Positions 9,064-18,394 of a DNA stretch of 41,071 bases are shown here, in pieces. The DNA comes from Pseudoxanthomonas sp. Its GTDB lineage: Bacteria > Pseudomonadota > Gammaproteobacteria > Xanthomonadales > Xanthomonadaceae. Position numbers and translations under genes: made by a program. Location of the stretch: the NCBI GenBank assembly GCA_017745195.1, contig JAGHZW010000122.1, positions 14,866 to 55,936 on the forward strand. Direction: 5' to 3'. The number at the start of each line of letters is the position of its first letter. Within the stretch, counting starts at the first letter, position 1. The notes beneath the pieces are model-generated. The model made no database searches, had not been told where the DNA came from, and saw only the letters and a list, made by a program, of their open reading frames with translations.

Positions 9064-9597
9064 ATGATCGTCGACCTGCCGGTGGTCGATTCGGTGCTCG
9101 AACGCCATGCCGAACGCATCGCTGCCGACCTGCCCGCCTACCGCAACCACGTCTACCGCCTCATCAACCTGATGGACGCGATGGCGCCGATCGGAGCCAA
9201 CGAATACCCGGCCGTCGCCACCGCGGCCGTGTTCCACGACATCGGCCTGTGGACCGCGGGCACCTGGGACTACCTCCCACCTTCGGTCGCCGCCGCCGAA
9301 CAGTGGCTGCGCGAAGCGGGACAGGCCGCGCTCGTCCCGCTCGTGCGCGCCATGATCGAAAACCACCACAAGCTGCTGCCCTGCCCGGCCGGCACCGACC
9401 CGCGGGTCGAGAACTTCCGCCGCGCCGACTGGTGCGACGTCAGCCTCGGGCTGCGCCGGGGCGGCGTGCCGGCGGCGCGCTACCGCCAGATCCTGGGCCA
9501 CTTCCCGGCCCACGGCTTCCACCGCCGGCTGCTGGCCCTGGGCGTCCAGCTCGGCTGGCGGCGGCCGTGGCGGCCCCTGCCGATGTTCCGGCTGTAG
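9064..9597 (+). CDS. HD-domain phosphohydrolase-like protein
   Basis: 177 residues. The HD metal site is visible as H29 (NHVYRL), H58-D59 (AAVFHDIGLW) and a later His pair (IENHHK) plus an Asp in RRADWCDVS. Such stand-alone HD proteins hydrolyse phosphate esters, often nucleotides, in the cytosol; the substrate cannot be read here. The upstream region has no strong ribosome site, but the ATG gives the whole domain. It lies 124 bases upstream of the NO reductase gene, whose own promoter box falls between them, so it is probably not part of that unit. Confidence 0.7.
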   Translation: MIVDLPVVDSVLERHAERIAADLPAYRNHVYRLINLMDAMAPIGANEYPAVATAAVFHDIGLWTAGTWDYLPPSVAAAEQWLREAGQAALVPLVRAMIENHHKLLPCPAGTDPRVENFRRADWCDVSLGLRRGGVPAARYRQILGHFPAHGFHRRLLALGVQLGWRRPWRPLPMFRL

Positions 9598-9646
9598 CGC
9601 GCCGGCCACGGCCCGGACCGGGGAAACCGGATCGATCCGCCACCGC

Positions 9647-9688
9647 TTGACCTGCGTCATGGAGGCACCGGACGCGCGCAACCAAGAT
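9647..9688 (+). promoter_or_regulatory. FNR/DNR-type promoter of norB
   Basis: The box TTGACCTGCGTCAT (9647-9660) matches TTGAY-N4-RTCAA except for the last base. A -10-like CAAGAT (9683-9688) is centred 32 bases after the box centre, the class II Crp/Fnr spacing. The box centre is 68.5 bases before the norB ATG. It probably responds to NO or low oxygen. Confidence 0.65.
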
Positions 9689-9721
9689 TCCCTCCGGTTC
9701 CCCCAGGAGAGAGTCCGAGCC

Positions 9722-12019
9722 ATGAATTCCACCCGCAAGCTTTGGGCAGGCCTGGCGGTCCTGCTCATCGCCTCGTTCGCCGTCCTGCTATGGGTCGGCG
9801 GCGAGATCAACCGCCAGGCGCCACCGATGCCCGAACAGGTGGTCAGCACCGACGGCACCGTGGTCTATACCCGCCAGGACATCGAGACCGGACGCCAGGT
9901 CTGGCAGTCGATCGGCGGCCAGCAGCTGGGCTCGATCTGGGGCCACGGCGGCTACGTCGCCCCGGACTGGGGCGCGGACTGGCTGCACCGCGAGGCCGAA
10001 GCCATCCTCGACCTGTGGGCCAAGCGCGAACACGGCGTCGACGGCTACAAGCAGCTCGATGCCGCCACCCAGGCCGCCTACGGCCAGCGCGTGCGCGACC
10101 TGCTGCGCCCGAACACGTATGACGCGGCCACCGGCACGATCCGCATCGACGCCGACCGCGCCAGCGCGATCCAGGCGGTCGCCGCGCACTACGAAAGCCT
10201 GTTCAGCAACGACCCGGCCACCGCCGACCTGCGCGAGGCCTATGCCATGCGCAACGACACCGTGCCCGATGCCGAACACCGCCGCGAGCTGACCGCGTTC
10301 TACTGGTGGGCCGCCTGGTCCTCGGTCACCGAGCGTCCCGGCGCGAAGATCACCTACACCGCCAACTGGCCGCACGACGAACTGGTCGGCAACACGCCGC
10401 CGTCGAACCTGCTGATCTGGACGGTGTTCAGCGTGCTGTTCCTGATCGCCGGCATCGGCCTGCTCGGCTGGCACTACGCGGTCAGCCACGGCGAGGAAAT
10501 GGCGCCGGTACTGCCCAAGAGCGACCCGCTGGCCGCGATCAAGGTCACCCCGTCGATGCGCGCCACCGCCAAGTACTTCTGGGTGGTGATCGCGCTGTTC
10601 CTGACCCAGATCCTGCTCGGCGCGATGACCGCGCACTACCAGGTCGAAGGCCAGCAGGCCTACGGCTTCGCCCTGTCCGACGTCCTGCCGTATGCACTGA
10701 CCCGCACCTGGCACACCCAGCTGGCGGTGCTGTGGATCGCCACCGCATGGCTGGGCATGGGCCTGTACATCGCCCCGGCGATCTCCGGGCATGAGCCGAA
10801 GTTCCAGCGGCTGGGGGTCAACTTCCTCTGGGTCTGCCTGTTGATCATCGTAATCGGCGCCTTTGCCGGGCAGTGGTTCGCGGTGATGCAGAAGCTCGGC
10901 CTGGACAAGAACTTCTGGTTCGGCCACCAGGGTTGGGAATACGTCGACCTCGGCCGCTTCTGGCAGTGGTTCCTGTTCGTCGGCCTGGTCCTGTGGCTGA
11001 CCCTGGTCGGCCGCGCGCTGTGGCCGGCGATCCGCAACGGCGGCGAGTCCAAGTCGATCGTCAGCCTGCTGTTCATGTCGGTGGTCGCGATCGGCGTGTT
11101 CTACGCGGCCGGCCTGATGTGGGGCGAGCACACCTCGCTGTCGATGGTCGAGTACTGGCGCTGGTGGGTCGTGCACCTGTGGGTCGAAGGCTTCTTCGAG
11201 GTGTTCGCGGTGGCGGTGATCGCCTTCCTGTTCACCCGCCTGGGCCTGCTGCAGACCCGCAGTGCGACCATCGCGGTGTTGTTCGCCACCATCGTGTTCA
11301 TGGCTGGCGGCGTGCTCGGCACCCTGCACCACCTGTACTTCACCGGCACGCCGACGGCGGTGGTCGCCCTGGGCGCGAGCTTCTCGGCGCTGGAAGTGGT
11401 GCCGCTGGCCTACGTCGGCTTCGAGGCCTACCACAACTACAAGCTGGGCAGGGCCACGCCGTGGATGGTCAAGTACAAGTGGCCGATCATGTTCTTCCTG
11501 GCGGTCTCGTTCTGGAACCTGGTGGGCGCCGGCCTGTTCGGCTTCCTGGTCAACCCGCCGCTGTCGCTGTACTACATGCAGGGCCTGAACCTGACCGCGA
11601 CCCACGGCCACACCGCGCTGTTCGGCGTGTACGGCATGCTCGGCATCGGCCTGATGCTGTTCTGCCTGCGCGGCCTCAAGCCCGACCTGAAGTGGAGCGA
11701 CAAGCTGCTGGGCACCGCGTTCTGGGCGCTCAACATCGGCCTGACCGGCATGGCCGCGTTCACCCTGCTGCCGCTGGGCATCCTCCAGCTCAAGGCCGCG
11801 ATCGAGCACGGCTACTGGTATGCGCGCTCGGCCGAGTTCATGCAGCAGCCGCTGATCGACCTGCTGGTGTGGATGCGCGTCCCGGCCGACACGCTGTTCG
11901 CGGTCGGCGCGCTGACCCTGGCCTGGTTCGTGTTCCGCCTGTGGGTCGCGCCCAAGCGCGAGAACCCGGTGCCCTCGGCCACCGCGGTCGCGGCCGCGGC
12001 GATCACCGCCAAGCACTGA
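9722..12019 (+). CDS. norB: Quinol-dependent nitric oxide reductase (qNor)
   Basis: 765 residues, the single-subunit qNor length. It reduces two NO to N2O with electrons from quinol at the inner membrane. The N-terminal extension replacing the cytochrome c subunit is present (RQVWQSIGGQQLGSIWGHGG, EAEAILDLWAKREHG). The 12 to 14 helix heme-copper-oxidase-like core follows, with His ligands in RTWHTQLAVLW, the motif VVHLWVEGFFEVFAV (His plus Glu of the non-heme iron site), GTLHHLYFTG (paired His) and TATHGHTALFGVYG. A strong AGGAGA site precedes the ATG, and an FNR/DNR-type box lies 62 bases upstream. It stands alone, without norC/D/Q, and may serve NO detoxification or denitrification; nitrite reductase genes are not in the window. 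Confidence 0.97.
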   Translation: MNSTRKLWAGLAVLLIASFAVLLWVGGEINRQAPPMPEQVVSTDGTVVYTRQDIETGRQVWQSIGGQQLGSIWGHGGYVAPDWGADWLHREAEAILDLWAKREHGVDGYKQLDAATQAAYGQRVRDLLRPNTYDAATGTIRIDADRASAIQAVAAHYESLFSNDPATADLREAYAMRNDTVPDAEHRRELTAFYWWAAWSSVTERPGAKITYTANWPHDELVGNTPPSNLLIWTVFSVLFLIAGIGLLGWHYAVSHGEEMAPVLPKSDPLAAIKVTPSMRATAKYFWVVIALFLTQILLGAMTAHYQVEGQQAYGFALSDVLPYALTRTWHTQLAVLWIATAWLGMGLYIAPAISGHEPKFQRLGVNFLWVCLLIIVIGAFAGQWFAVMQKLGLDKNFWFGHQGWEYVDLGRFWQWFLFVGLVLWLTLVGRALWPAIRNGGESKSIVSLLFMSVVAIGVFYAAGLMWGEHTSLSMVEYWRWWVVHLWVEGFFEVFAVAVIAFLFTRLGLLQTRSATIAVLFATIVFMAGGVLGTLHHLYFTGTPTAVVALGASFSALEVVPLAYVGFEAYHNYKLGRATPWMVKYKWPIMFFLAVSFWNLVGAGLFGFLVNPPLSLYYMQGLNLTATHGHTALFGVYGMLGIGLMLFCLRGLKPDLKWSDKLLGTAFWALNIGLTGMAAFTLLPLGILQLKAAIEHGYWYARSAEFMQQPLIDLLVWMRVPADTLFAVGALTLAWFVFRLWVAPKRENPVPSATAVAAAAITAKH

Positions 12020-12042
12020 TCGACCTGCAACTGCAGTACCTT

Positions 12043-12180
12043 GGGGCCGCCTTGCGCGGCCCCTTTTTTTTTGTTGGTTCGACGGCGGCCTTGCGCGGCC
12101 CTTTTTTTTTATCGGTACGACGGCCGCCCTGCGCGGCCCTTTCTTTCTGGCACGACGGCACCTGTGCGGCCGTCCTTTTC
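12043..12180 (+). terminator. Array of four tandem terminator-like repeats
   Basis: Immediately after norB come four diverged copies (about 33 to 39 bases apart) of a unit GCGGCC-YTGCGC-GGCC followed by a T-tract. The first is a textbook intrinsic terminator: stem GGGGCCGC/GCGGCCCC (12043-12063) with nine or more T. The second has a T10 run, the third TTTCTTTC, the fourth TTTT with stem ACGGC/GCCGT. The T-tract order gives termination for plus-strand transcripts from norB and shields the convergent alcohol dehydrogenase gene. Confidence 0.8.
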
Positions 12181-12208
12181 CCGGCGGCGCGACGGCCGCC
12201 CGCGCCGG

Positions 12209-13372
12209 CTACGGCGTCAGCACCACCTTGCGGCATTCGTCCTCGCGCGCATTGAACATCGCATAGCCGCGTGCGGCATCGGCCAGCTTCATGCGATGGG
12301 AGATGATCGCCTCCGGTGCCAGGCGGCCGTCGCCGATCGCCTCCAGCAGTTCCGGCATGAAGGCCTGGACGTGGGTCTGGCCCATCCTGAAGGTCAGGCC
12401 CTTGTCGAAGGCGTCGCCGAACAGGAAACCGTGGATGAAGCCGGCATACACGCCCGGCACGCTGACCGTGCCGCCGCGCCGGGTGGCGGCGATGCACTGG
12501 CGCAGCGCGTGGCCGCTGGAGCCCTCGAGCTTGAGCGTGGTCAGCATGGTCTCGGTGGTGCTGCCCTTGGCCTCGAACCCGACCGCCTCGATCGCCGCGT
12601 CCACGCCGCGGCCGGCGGTGGCCTCGACGATCGCGCCGGCCGGGTCGTCCTGCTCGTCGAAGTTGATCGGCACGACCTGGTAGGCGCGCCTGGCGAACGC
12701 CAGGCGGTAGTCGTTGTGGTCGATCATGAAGATCGTCTCCACGCCGAGCATGCGAGCACAGGCCGCGGCCATGCATCCGACCGGGCCGGCGCCGAAGATC
12801 GCCAGCGTCGAGCCCTCGCCGACCCCGGCATTGAGCACCGCCTGGTAGCCGGTCGGCAGGATGTCGGACAGGAACAGCACCTGTTCGTCGGCCAGCACGT
12901 CGGGCACCGGCAACGGGCCGACGTTGGCGTTGGGCACGCGCACCAGTTCGGCCTGTCCGCCGGGGACGCCGCCATACAGGTGGCTGTAGCCGAACAGCGC
13001 CGCCGGCGGCCGGATCTTCTTCGCGTTGAGGATCGCGCCGCGACCGGTGTTGGTGGTCTCGCAGGCGGCGAATTCCTCCAGCAGGCAATGGAAGCACTTG
13101 CCGCAGGCGATCACGAACGGGATCACCACCCGGTCGCCGACCTTGACCCGGGTCACCTCGGGGCCGGCATCTTCCACCACGCCCATGAACTCGTGGCCGA
13201 GGATGTCGCCGTGCTCCATTGCCGGGATCTTGCCGCGGTAGATGTGCAGGTCCGAACCGCAGATCGCGGTCGCGGTGACCCGAAGCAGGATGTCGTCGGC
13301 CGCGACCAGCGACGGATCCGGAACGGTTTCGACCCGGACGTCGCCGGAGCCGTGGTAGGTGAGTGCCCGCAT
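12209..13372 (-). CDS. Zinc-dependent alcohol dehydrogenase (MDR family)
   Basis: 387 residues of the medium-chain dehydrogenase family, close to the glutathione-independent formaldehyde dehydrogenase-like group. Catalytic zinc ligands are Cys38 ([13 protein letters not shown]) and the GHEFMG motif; the structural zinc site is C-x2-C-x2-C-x7-C ([16 protein letters not shown]). The Rossmann NAD(P) loop is [12 protein letters not shown] followed by an acidic residue (IDHND), suggesting NAD. The start ATG is at the beginning of family homology ([15 protein letters not shown]) with GGAG 6 bases upstream. It converges on norB across the terminator array. The substrate is not certain. Confidence 0.88.
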   Translation of the reverse strand: MRALTYHGSGDVRVETVPDPSLVAADDILLRVTATAICGSDLHIYRGKIPAMEHGDILGHEFMGVVEDAGPEVTRVKVGDRVVIPFVIACGKCFHCLLEEFAACETTNTGRGAILNAKKIRPPAALFGYSHLYGGVPGGQAELVRVPNANVGPLPVPDVLADEQVLFLSDILPTGYQAVLNAGVGEGSTLAIFGAGPVGCMAAACARMLGVETIFMIDHNDYRLAFARRAYQVVPINFDEQDDPAGAIVEATAGRGVDAAIEAVGFEAKGSTTETMLTTLKLEGSSGHALRQCIAATRRGGTVSVPGVYAGFIHGFLFGDAFDKGLTFRMGQTHVQAFMPELLEAIGDGRLAPEAIISHRMKLADAARGYAMFNAREDECRKVVLTP

Positions 13373-13482
13373 CGGATGCTCCCGGGGATCTGATCCGTGC
13401 CGCGGAGGGAAGCGCCCATGACGGACGCATCCTCCGCTCCACGATGACGCCGGTGCGCAGCCGGCAGGACGTGGCGCGCCGC

Positions 13483-13656
13483 TCAGGACCGGCCGGAACG
13501 GCCGCTGCTGCCGGACTTGCCGTGGCTGCCGCCCGTGTTGCGCCCGGATGCGCTCTTGCTGGCGCTGCTGCTGCCGTTGGACTTGTGCGAACCGGAAGAC
13601 GGGCTGCGCTTCTTGGTGGTGTGCTGGTTGTGGCCTTCGGGATTGTTGCTGGGCAT
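13483..13656 (-). CDS. Ser/Gly/Lys-rich small basic protein
   Basis: 57 residues starting [19 protein letters not shown], with a low-complexity, probably unstructured Ser/Gly/Lys/Asn-rich tail containing no hydrophobic core. A good AGGAG site lies 9 bases before the ATG, which supports real translation. I do not recognise a named family; stress-related low-complexity peptides of this sort are common in this order. It shares its strand with the BON gene upstream but is 580 bases away. Confidence 0.55.
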   Translation of the reverse strand: MPSNNPEGHNQHTTKKRSPSSGSHKSNGSSSASKSASGRNTGGSHGKSGSSGRSGRS

Positions 13657-14237
13657 GACTGCTGCTCCTGGTGGGACGGGGTCCAGGCCCCGTGGGGACG
13701 TCGCCTGCGGCGACGCAACGCGGCCCGGCTCGGGGCCGGCCGGCTGCCGTGCGGCACCGATCGCCCGCGCGCGCTGGCGCAGGGAATGCCAGCCCGGCCC
13801 GTGACCGGGTCGCAGGCAACACGGCGGCGCGCACGTGATCGGGTTCAATCGATCCGTGGCCCCTGGCCATGAATGCCGGCCGGGCGATGTCGTGGTCGGC
13901 GCCGCGGGTGGACCTGGCCGCGTCCGCTCGCACCCGGTCCCGGGTGCTGGAGGCGGCGGCGCGGCCGGGCCCGAAGCGGGGGCGGGTCGTGCGTCCGGCA
14001 TGCCACGTTCGTCGGCCGGCTGGCCGGCGCTGCCGCGCACGTCCGCGCATAACACGGTGAGCACCAGCGGAGGGAACGCCAGCGCCGGGCCAGCCGTGGC
14101 CCGGATGGGCACGGGCTGGCCCGGTCTGGCCTGCGCCTGCGCGACCGGGTGCGGCGCAGGGCCCGGTGCCGCGATCGGAGAAAACGATGCGGCAGCCGGT
14201 GCGCGGGAAACCAGTGTGCGCAGAGACCTCATCGCCA
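13657..14237. other. Gene-poor interval
   Basis: About 580 bases between the small basic protein and the BON gene. Long open frames exist on both strands but read as Pro/Arg/Ala-rich sequence with no domain, typical of very GC-rich DNA. A minus-strand frame beginning [16 protein letters not shown] near 14240 has no ribosome site and no recognisable family. I see no RNA gene or repeat. Confidence 0.5.
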
Positions 14238-15326
14238 TCAGGCCGTGCGGCCTTGCGGGCCGACGGTGCGCGCGGTGTCGGTATCGGTGGTGCCGGCGGC
14301 TCCGCCGTCGCCGACGTTCGTGCCGGTGCCCCGGCCTGACGAGCCCCACAGGCCCGCCCCACCGCCGGAAGAAGAAACCCGGATCCTGTTGTCGACGTCC
14401 TTGACCCCGCTGCAGGCTTCGGCGATGTCTTCGGCGCGGTGCTTCATCCAGCGGCTGTCGACGCTGCCGCTGAGGGTGGCCACGCCGTCCTTCACCGACA
14501 CCTCGATCCCGCCGGCATCGAACGACGGGTCGTCGGTGAGGCGTTCGTTGAGGTCCTCGGTGATGCGCGCGTCGGAACGGGTGTAGTTCCTCGGGCCGTG
14601 GCCACGGAAGGACGCACCCTGTCGCTCGCCGCCGCCGGTACCGCGCGCGTCCTGGGCGTAGGCCTCGCGCGCCGCGCCGTAGCTGCCGCCGCCAGCGCCG
14701 ATATCCTGGCCCATGTCGCGGTGGCTGCCGTAACTCCCTCCGTATTCGCGACCGCGGTCGTAGTCGCGCTGACCGCGCCAGCCGGCATCCTGGCCACCGT
14801 AGCGCGGCGCGGCGCGGCGCAGGTCGCCGCGCATGTAGCGCTGGCCGCGTCCGTAGTCGCCGCTGTCGAGCCCGTAGTCGCCTTCGGCTCCGCCCTGCCC
14901 GGTCCAGCGCTGCTCGTCGGCCGCGTACTCGCCGCGCGCATAACCGGCGTCGCCGTACTCGTCGCGCTCGGGGCCTCCGCGGCCGTAGCCGAACTGCGGC
15001 GGGCGATGGCCGCGCGATTCCGCGGAGGTCGCGTCCCCGTCGCCGAAACCTTGCCGCGCGTAACCGCCACGGCCCTGCCGGTAGTCGTCGCCGGAATCGC
15101 CGCGGTAGCTGCCGCCGTCCTCGCTGGAACGCGCGCCGTATCCCTGCTGCATGTTCCACGCGGTGGACGTGCCGTATCCGCCGCGCTCCTCGGATCCGCG
15201 TCCACCGAAGTCCTGGCGCTCCTCGTCCCAGTCGCGGCCGCTCGTGCCTGCGGGATGGCGGCCCTGCTCGCGGTTGCCGCGCGGGGCGCGGGTTCCGTTG
15301 CGTTCGCTTTCGCTGCGATAGCTCAT
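14238..15326 (-). CDS. BON-domain protein with long Gly/Tyr/Arg/Asp-rich region
   Basis: 362 residues. Residues 1 to ~230 are low complexity, rich in Gly, Arg, Asp, Tyr and Gln ([24 protein letters not shown]), and likely disordered. A single BON domain follows at about 255-317 ([46 protein letters not shown]), then a Gly/Ser/Thr tail. BON domains bind phospholipid or other envelope surfaces and are often osmotic-stress proteins; there is no clear signal peptide, so location is uncertain. AGGAG sits 7 bases before this ATG. An in-frame ATG at 15443 would add 39 residues and cannot be excluded. Confidence 0.75.
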   Translation of the reverse strand: MSYRSESERNGTRAPRGNREQGRHPAGTSGRDWDEERQDFGGRGSEERGGYGTSTAWNMQQGYGARSSEDGGSYRGDSGDDYRQGRGGYARQGFGDGDATSAESRGHRPPQFGYGRGGPERDEYGDAGYARGEYAADEQRWTGQGGAEGDYGLDSGDYGRGQRYMRGDLRRAAPRYGGQDAGWRGQRDYDRGREYGGSYGSHRDMGQDIGAGGGSYGAAREAYAQDARGTGGGERQGASFRGHGPRNYTRSDARITEDLNERLTDDPSFDAGGIEVSVKDGVATLSGSVDSRWMKHRAEDIAEACSGVKDVDNRIRVSSSGGGAGLWGSSGRGTGTNVGDGGAAGTTDTDTARTVGPQGRTA

Positions 15327-15685
15327 GTCGTTACTCCTGGAGTTCGGGTCCCGTCGTGACGCACGGCCCTCCGGATGTGGCCGGAACAGCTCGCGCGCCC
15401 AGGCCTTCAGCTCGGCGATTCCGGTGCTCGGGTCATCACGCATGGCGGCTCCGGCGGGTGGATGTGACGGTGGGCGAGGACGGTGCGTCACGCCGCGGGA
15501 TCGAATCCGCCGTGGCGTGTGGCCATGCTTGCGAGCCCGTCGGGCCGGAGCCGTGAAAGGCCGGCTTCAATACTTTCAATCCGTGCACATCTTTCGCACG
15601 CAGTCCTGGCGCGATGCCGTCGCCCTCGCTGCCGATGCGTGGATGCCGGAACGAAGTCCGCTCGCGGACGCAGGCGCTGCGCGTT
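15327..15685. other. Upstream region of the BON gene, no clear gene
   Basis: About 360 bases between the NtrC-like regulator's stop and the BON start. It contains an in-frame upstream extension of the BON frame (MRDDPSTGIAELKAWAREL) and a relatively AT-rich patch around 15565-15600 that may be the BON promoter. No convincing sigma-factor match or terminator was found. Confidence 0.4.
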
Positions 15686-17014
15686 TCAGGCCGCGGTTTC
15701 GCGCGTGCCGCTAGAACCGTCATCGCCACCGGCGTCGCCGCGGGCGATGTGGTTGTAGATCGTGCGCACGCTGATGCCCAGGGCGCGGGCCGCCGCCGGC
15801 TTGTCGTTGCCGTAATGGCTGAGCGTGGCCCTGACCGCGCGCTGCTCGAGTTCGGCCAGCGGCGTGCCGACGGCGAAGCTGATCGCGCCTTCGTGCCCGG
15901 GATCCGGCGCCGGGCGCGCCACCAGCGGAACCACCCGCAGCTGGTCGCTGCGCTGCATGGCATAGGCCCGCTCGACCGCGCCGCGCAGTTCGCGCAGGTT
16001 GCCTGGCCAGGCATGGCGCAGCAGTTCGCGGTCGGCGCCCGGGGCCAGCCGCCGCCGCTGGTGGTGGCGTGCGTTGAGCTGGTCGATGAACAGTTCGGCC
16101 AGCAGGACCACGTCTTCGCCGCGGTCGCGCAGCGGTGGCACCGGCAGCGACAGGCCGCTGATGGCGTAGTACAGCGCCGTGCACAGGCGGCCATCGGCGA
16201 TGGCGGTGGCCGGGTCCTCACGCAGCGAGAACAGCAGGCGCGGGCCGTGCATGCCGTCGCCCTCGCGACGCGCCTCGAGCACGGCGCACAACCGCGCCTG
16301 GACCCGCGGATGCAGCGCCGACACCTGCTGCAGAAGCAGCGTGCCGTCGCCGGCGCGGCCGAGGGTGCCTGCGCTCCCGTCATCGCCCCCGAACAATCGC
16401 GATGACTGCTCGTGCTCCGCCATCGCCGCGGCGTCCAGCACGATGAACGGGCCGTCGCGCGCGCCGGTCTCGTGGATCGCCCGGGCCACGCTGCGCTTGC
16501 CGGTGCCGGTCTCGCCGAGCAACAGCACCGGCACGTCGTTCGCGGCCACGCGCAGGATCGAATCGCGCAAAGCGCCGACGGCCGGCGAGTTGCCCGGCAG
16601 GTAGCGGTCGACCACGTCCGCATCGCCGCGACCGTCGGCATCGTCGGGGCCATACAGGCGCATCGCACGCCGCAGCAGGCGCTGCAGGCGCTCGGAGCGG
16701 AACGGTTTGACCAGGTAATCGACAGCCGGCCAGCCCAGCGCCCGCACGGCGGTATCGACCGTCGGATCGCCGGTGACCACCGCGACCTGGCCGTGGCAGG
16801 CCGGATCCAGGTCGTCCATCAGGTCCAGGCCGCTGCCGTCAGGCAGGTTGAGATCGAGCAGGATCAGGTCGGTGCGATGCGCTCGGGTGAACGCGCGCGC
16901 CTCGCGCAGGGTATGCGCGAACTCGACCTTGCAGCCCTCCTGGAACGCCAGTTTGCCGGCCGCACGGGCGAACACGGGATCGTCGTCCAGGATCAGGACG
17001 GTGGCCTGGTTCAC
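15686..17014 (-). CDS. NtrC-like response regulator with degenerate AAA+ domain
   Basis: 442 residues: receiver (1 to ~120), AAA+ domain (~150-365) and a Fis-type HTH at the C-terminus (KPAAARALGISVRTIYNHI). The receiver has the acidic pair (LILDDDP) and the phospho-acceptor in LILLDLNLPDGSG, with the later KPF lysine. In the AAA+ domain Walker A is present (LLLGETGTGKRS) and the Arg-finger region is intact (PPLRDRGEDVV). However, the sigma-54 contact motif GAFTGA is absent (LFGGDDGSAGTLGRAGDG) and Walker B reads GTLLLQQ instead of GTLFLDE. It therefore probably cannot open sigma-54 promoters and may work at sigma-70 promoters. The GTG start has GAGGAGG 8 bases upstream. It follows a receiver protein by 13 bases. 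Confidence 0.88.
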   Translation of the reverse strand: MNQATVLILDDDPVFARAAGKLAFQEGCKVEFAHTLREARAFTRAHRTDLILLDLNLPDGSGLDLMDDLDPACHGQVAVVTGDPTVDTAVRALGWPAVDYLVKPFRSERLQRLLRRAMRLYGPDDADGRGDADVVDRYLPGNSPAVGALRDSILRVAANDVPVLLLGETGTGKRSVARAIHETGARDGPFIVLDAAAMAEHEQSSRLFGGDDGSAGTLGRAGDGTLLLQQVSALHPRVQARLCAVLEARREGDGMHGPRLLFSLREDPATAIADGRLCTALYYAISGLSLPVPPLRDRGEDVVLLAELFIDQLNARHHQRRRLAPGADRELLRHAWPGNLRELRGAVERAYAMQRSDQLRVVPLVARPAPDPGHEGAISFAVGTPLAELEQRAVRATLSHYGNDKPAAARALGISVRTIYNHIARGDAGGDDGSSGTRETAA

Positions 17015-17027
17015 GCGCGCATCCTCC

Positions 17028-17438
17028 TCACCCGGACGAACCCGCCCGGCCGGTCGCGTCGGCATGCTCTCCCTGCGGGATGCCCTGCAACGCGTCCACC
17101 AGCGTCCTGGTATCGAACGGCTTGGTGCAGCGGGGCAGTCCCTGCAGCGAAGCCGGCAGCATCCCTTCGTCGAAGCCGGTCATCAGGAGCACCGGGATCC
17201 CGTCCTCCCGCACCCTGGCCGCGATCGGCTCGGAGGTTTCGCACTCCAGCCGCACGTCGAGCACGGCCGCGTCTACCCGTCCCGCGTTTTCCAGCAGTGC
17301 CAGCGTGGTGGCCACCGACGGGCACGGACCGATCACCTCGGCACCGGCGTTCTCCAGGCACTCGGCCAGCGCGGTGGCGAGGATGTAGTTGTCTTCCACC
17401 ACCAGGACCCGTTGGCCCGCCAGCTCTCCCGCCATCAT
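17028..17438 (-). CDS. Single-domain response regulator
   Basis: 136 residues consisting of one CheY-like receiver: acidic pair in VLVVEDNYILATAL, phospho-acceptor Asp in AAVLDVRLECET, Thr in VLLMTGFDE and the conserved Lys in CTKPFDTRTL. There is no output domain, so it acts by protein contact or as a phosphate shuttle. Two adjacent ATG codons are possible (17438, 17435), with GGAG just upstream. It lies 13 bases before the NtrC-like regulator and is almost certainly cotranscribed; a shared or competing kinase is likely but is not encoded here. Confidence 0.88.
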   Translation of the reverse strand: MMAGELAGQRVLVVEDNYILATALAECLENAGAEVIGPCPSVATTLALLENAGRVDAAVLDVRLECETSEPIAARVREDGIPVLLMTGFDEGMLPASLQGLPRCTKPFDTRTLVDALQGIPQGEHADATGRAGSSG

Positions 17439-17574
17439 CGTCTCCACACGCCCTCCGAACACGACGACCGTAGGCGCGCAGACGTTAAGGACGAAGCAAG
17501 CGCAGCGCATCGGCTGCATCGGCGATCGCCGCGGACGTCGGCGGAGTGAATGATTCAGACGGTCCATCCGCCGG

Positions 17575-17952
17575 ATGCGGTCACGGTCCCTAGATCGCCG
17601 GGCGGGTATACGACGGAACGCGGTCGCGCCGACCGCACCGGTGAGACGTGACGTGCCCGAACCATCCCGCAGCGGACGATCCATCCAGGTACCCGACCCG
17701 CCACGCGCAGGGATCCACGAGCTGCGCAACGCGCTGGGTTCGACGCTGCTCTCGCTGACCGCGGCCAGGCACGCGCTGGGAATGGACGACCGCCAGCACG
17801 CATCGGTGTGCCTGGATGACGCACAGGCCGCGTGCGAGGAGTGCCGCCGGCTGCTCGTCCTCATCGATCCGGCGCAGGCGTCGACCGGCACGGAGGTGCA
17901 CGACGAAGGGGCCAGCGTCCCCGATCCGCAGGCCGGCCGTCCGATTCCCTGA
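17575..17952 (+). CDS. Small DHp-like peptide
   Basis: 125 residues if the ATG is used, shorter from the in-frame GTG at 17641; there is no strong ribosome site for either. Residues 46-102 (IHELRNALGSTLLSLTAARH...LDDAQAACEECRRLLVLI) resemble the two-helix dimerisation/phospho-acceptor (DHp) hairpin of histidine kinases: an H-box-like HELRNAL motif with a second helix, but no ATPase domain. It is divergent from the two-regulator operon. A role as a phosphotransfer or dimerisation partner is an inference; it may also be a decayed kinase. Confidence 0.5.
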   Translation: MRSRSLDRRAGIRRNAVAPTAPVRRDVPEPSRSGRSIQVPDPPRAGIHELRNALGSTLLSLTAARHALGMDDRQHASVCLDDAQAACEECRRLLVLIDPAQASTGTEVHDEGASVPDPQAGRPIP

Positions 17953-17983
17953 GGCGAGGCCGCACGCCGCGCGCGGTGCCGCG

Positions 17984-18394
17984 CTATTTCCTCTTCCCAC
18001 CGCTCCTGGAAGCCGCGTCGGCCTTGTGCCGGGCCGCGCGGTCGGCCAGCTCTTCGTAGCGGCGGCGCAAGGCTTCCAGTTCGATTTCGTCCAGCTCCTC
18101 CATGTTGAGCAACTGGTTGTCCGCCTCGCGGGTGGCGCGGATCAGTTCGTCCAGCTTCAGGTGCAGCGCGATGGTGTCCGCGTTCTGCGTGTGCTGGATC
18201 AGGAACACCATCAGGAAGGTGACGATGGTGGTGCTGGTGTTGATGACCAGCTGCCAGCTGTCATTGAAGCCGAACAGCGGGCCGGTGAACGCCCACAGGA
18301 TCACCGCGCCGAGGGCGATGCAGAACACCCAGGGCGTACCGGCCGCGTGCGCGGCCTTCCTGGCGATGACGTTGAAGATCGACCGGTTTTTCAT
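17984..18394 (-). CDS. Low-affinity iron permease family protein
   Basis: 136 residues with two membrane helices (WVFCIALGAVILWAFTGPLF and LVINTSTTIVTFLMVFLIQ) and the family-typical NTSTTIVTFLMVFLIQHTQN, followed by a charged cytosolic helix (LKLDELIRATREADNQL, MEELDEIELEALRRRYEEL) and a basic tail. The family is named after yeast Fet4, but bacterial members of this short form have no proven iron transport. The gene overlaps the 3' hairpin of the convergent DHp-like gene. The ribosome site is weak. Confidence 0.88.
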   Translation of the reverse strand: MKNRSIFNVIARKAAHAAGTPWVFCIALGAVILWAFTGPLFGFNDSWQLVINTSTTIVTFLMVFLIQHTQNADTIALHLKLDELIRATREADNQLLNMEELDEIELEALRRRYEELADRAARHKADAASRSGGKRK

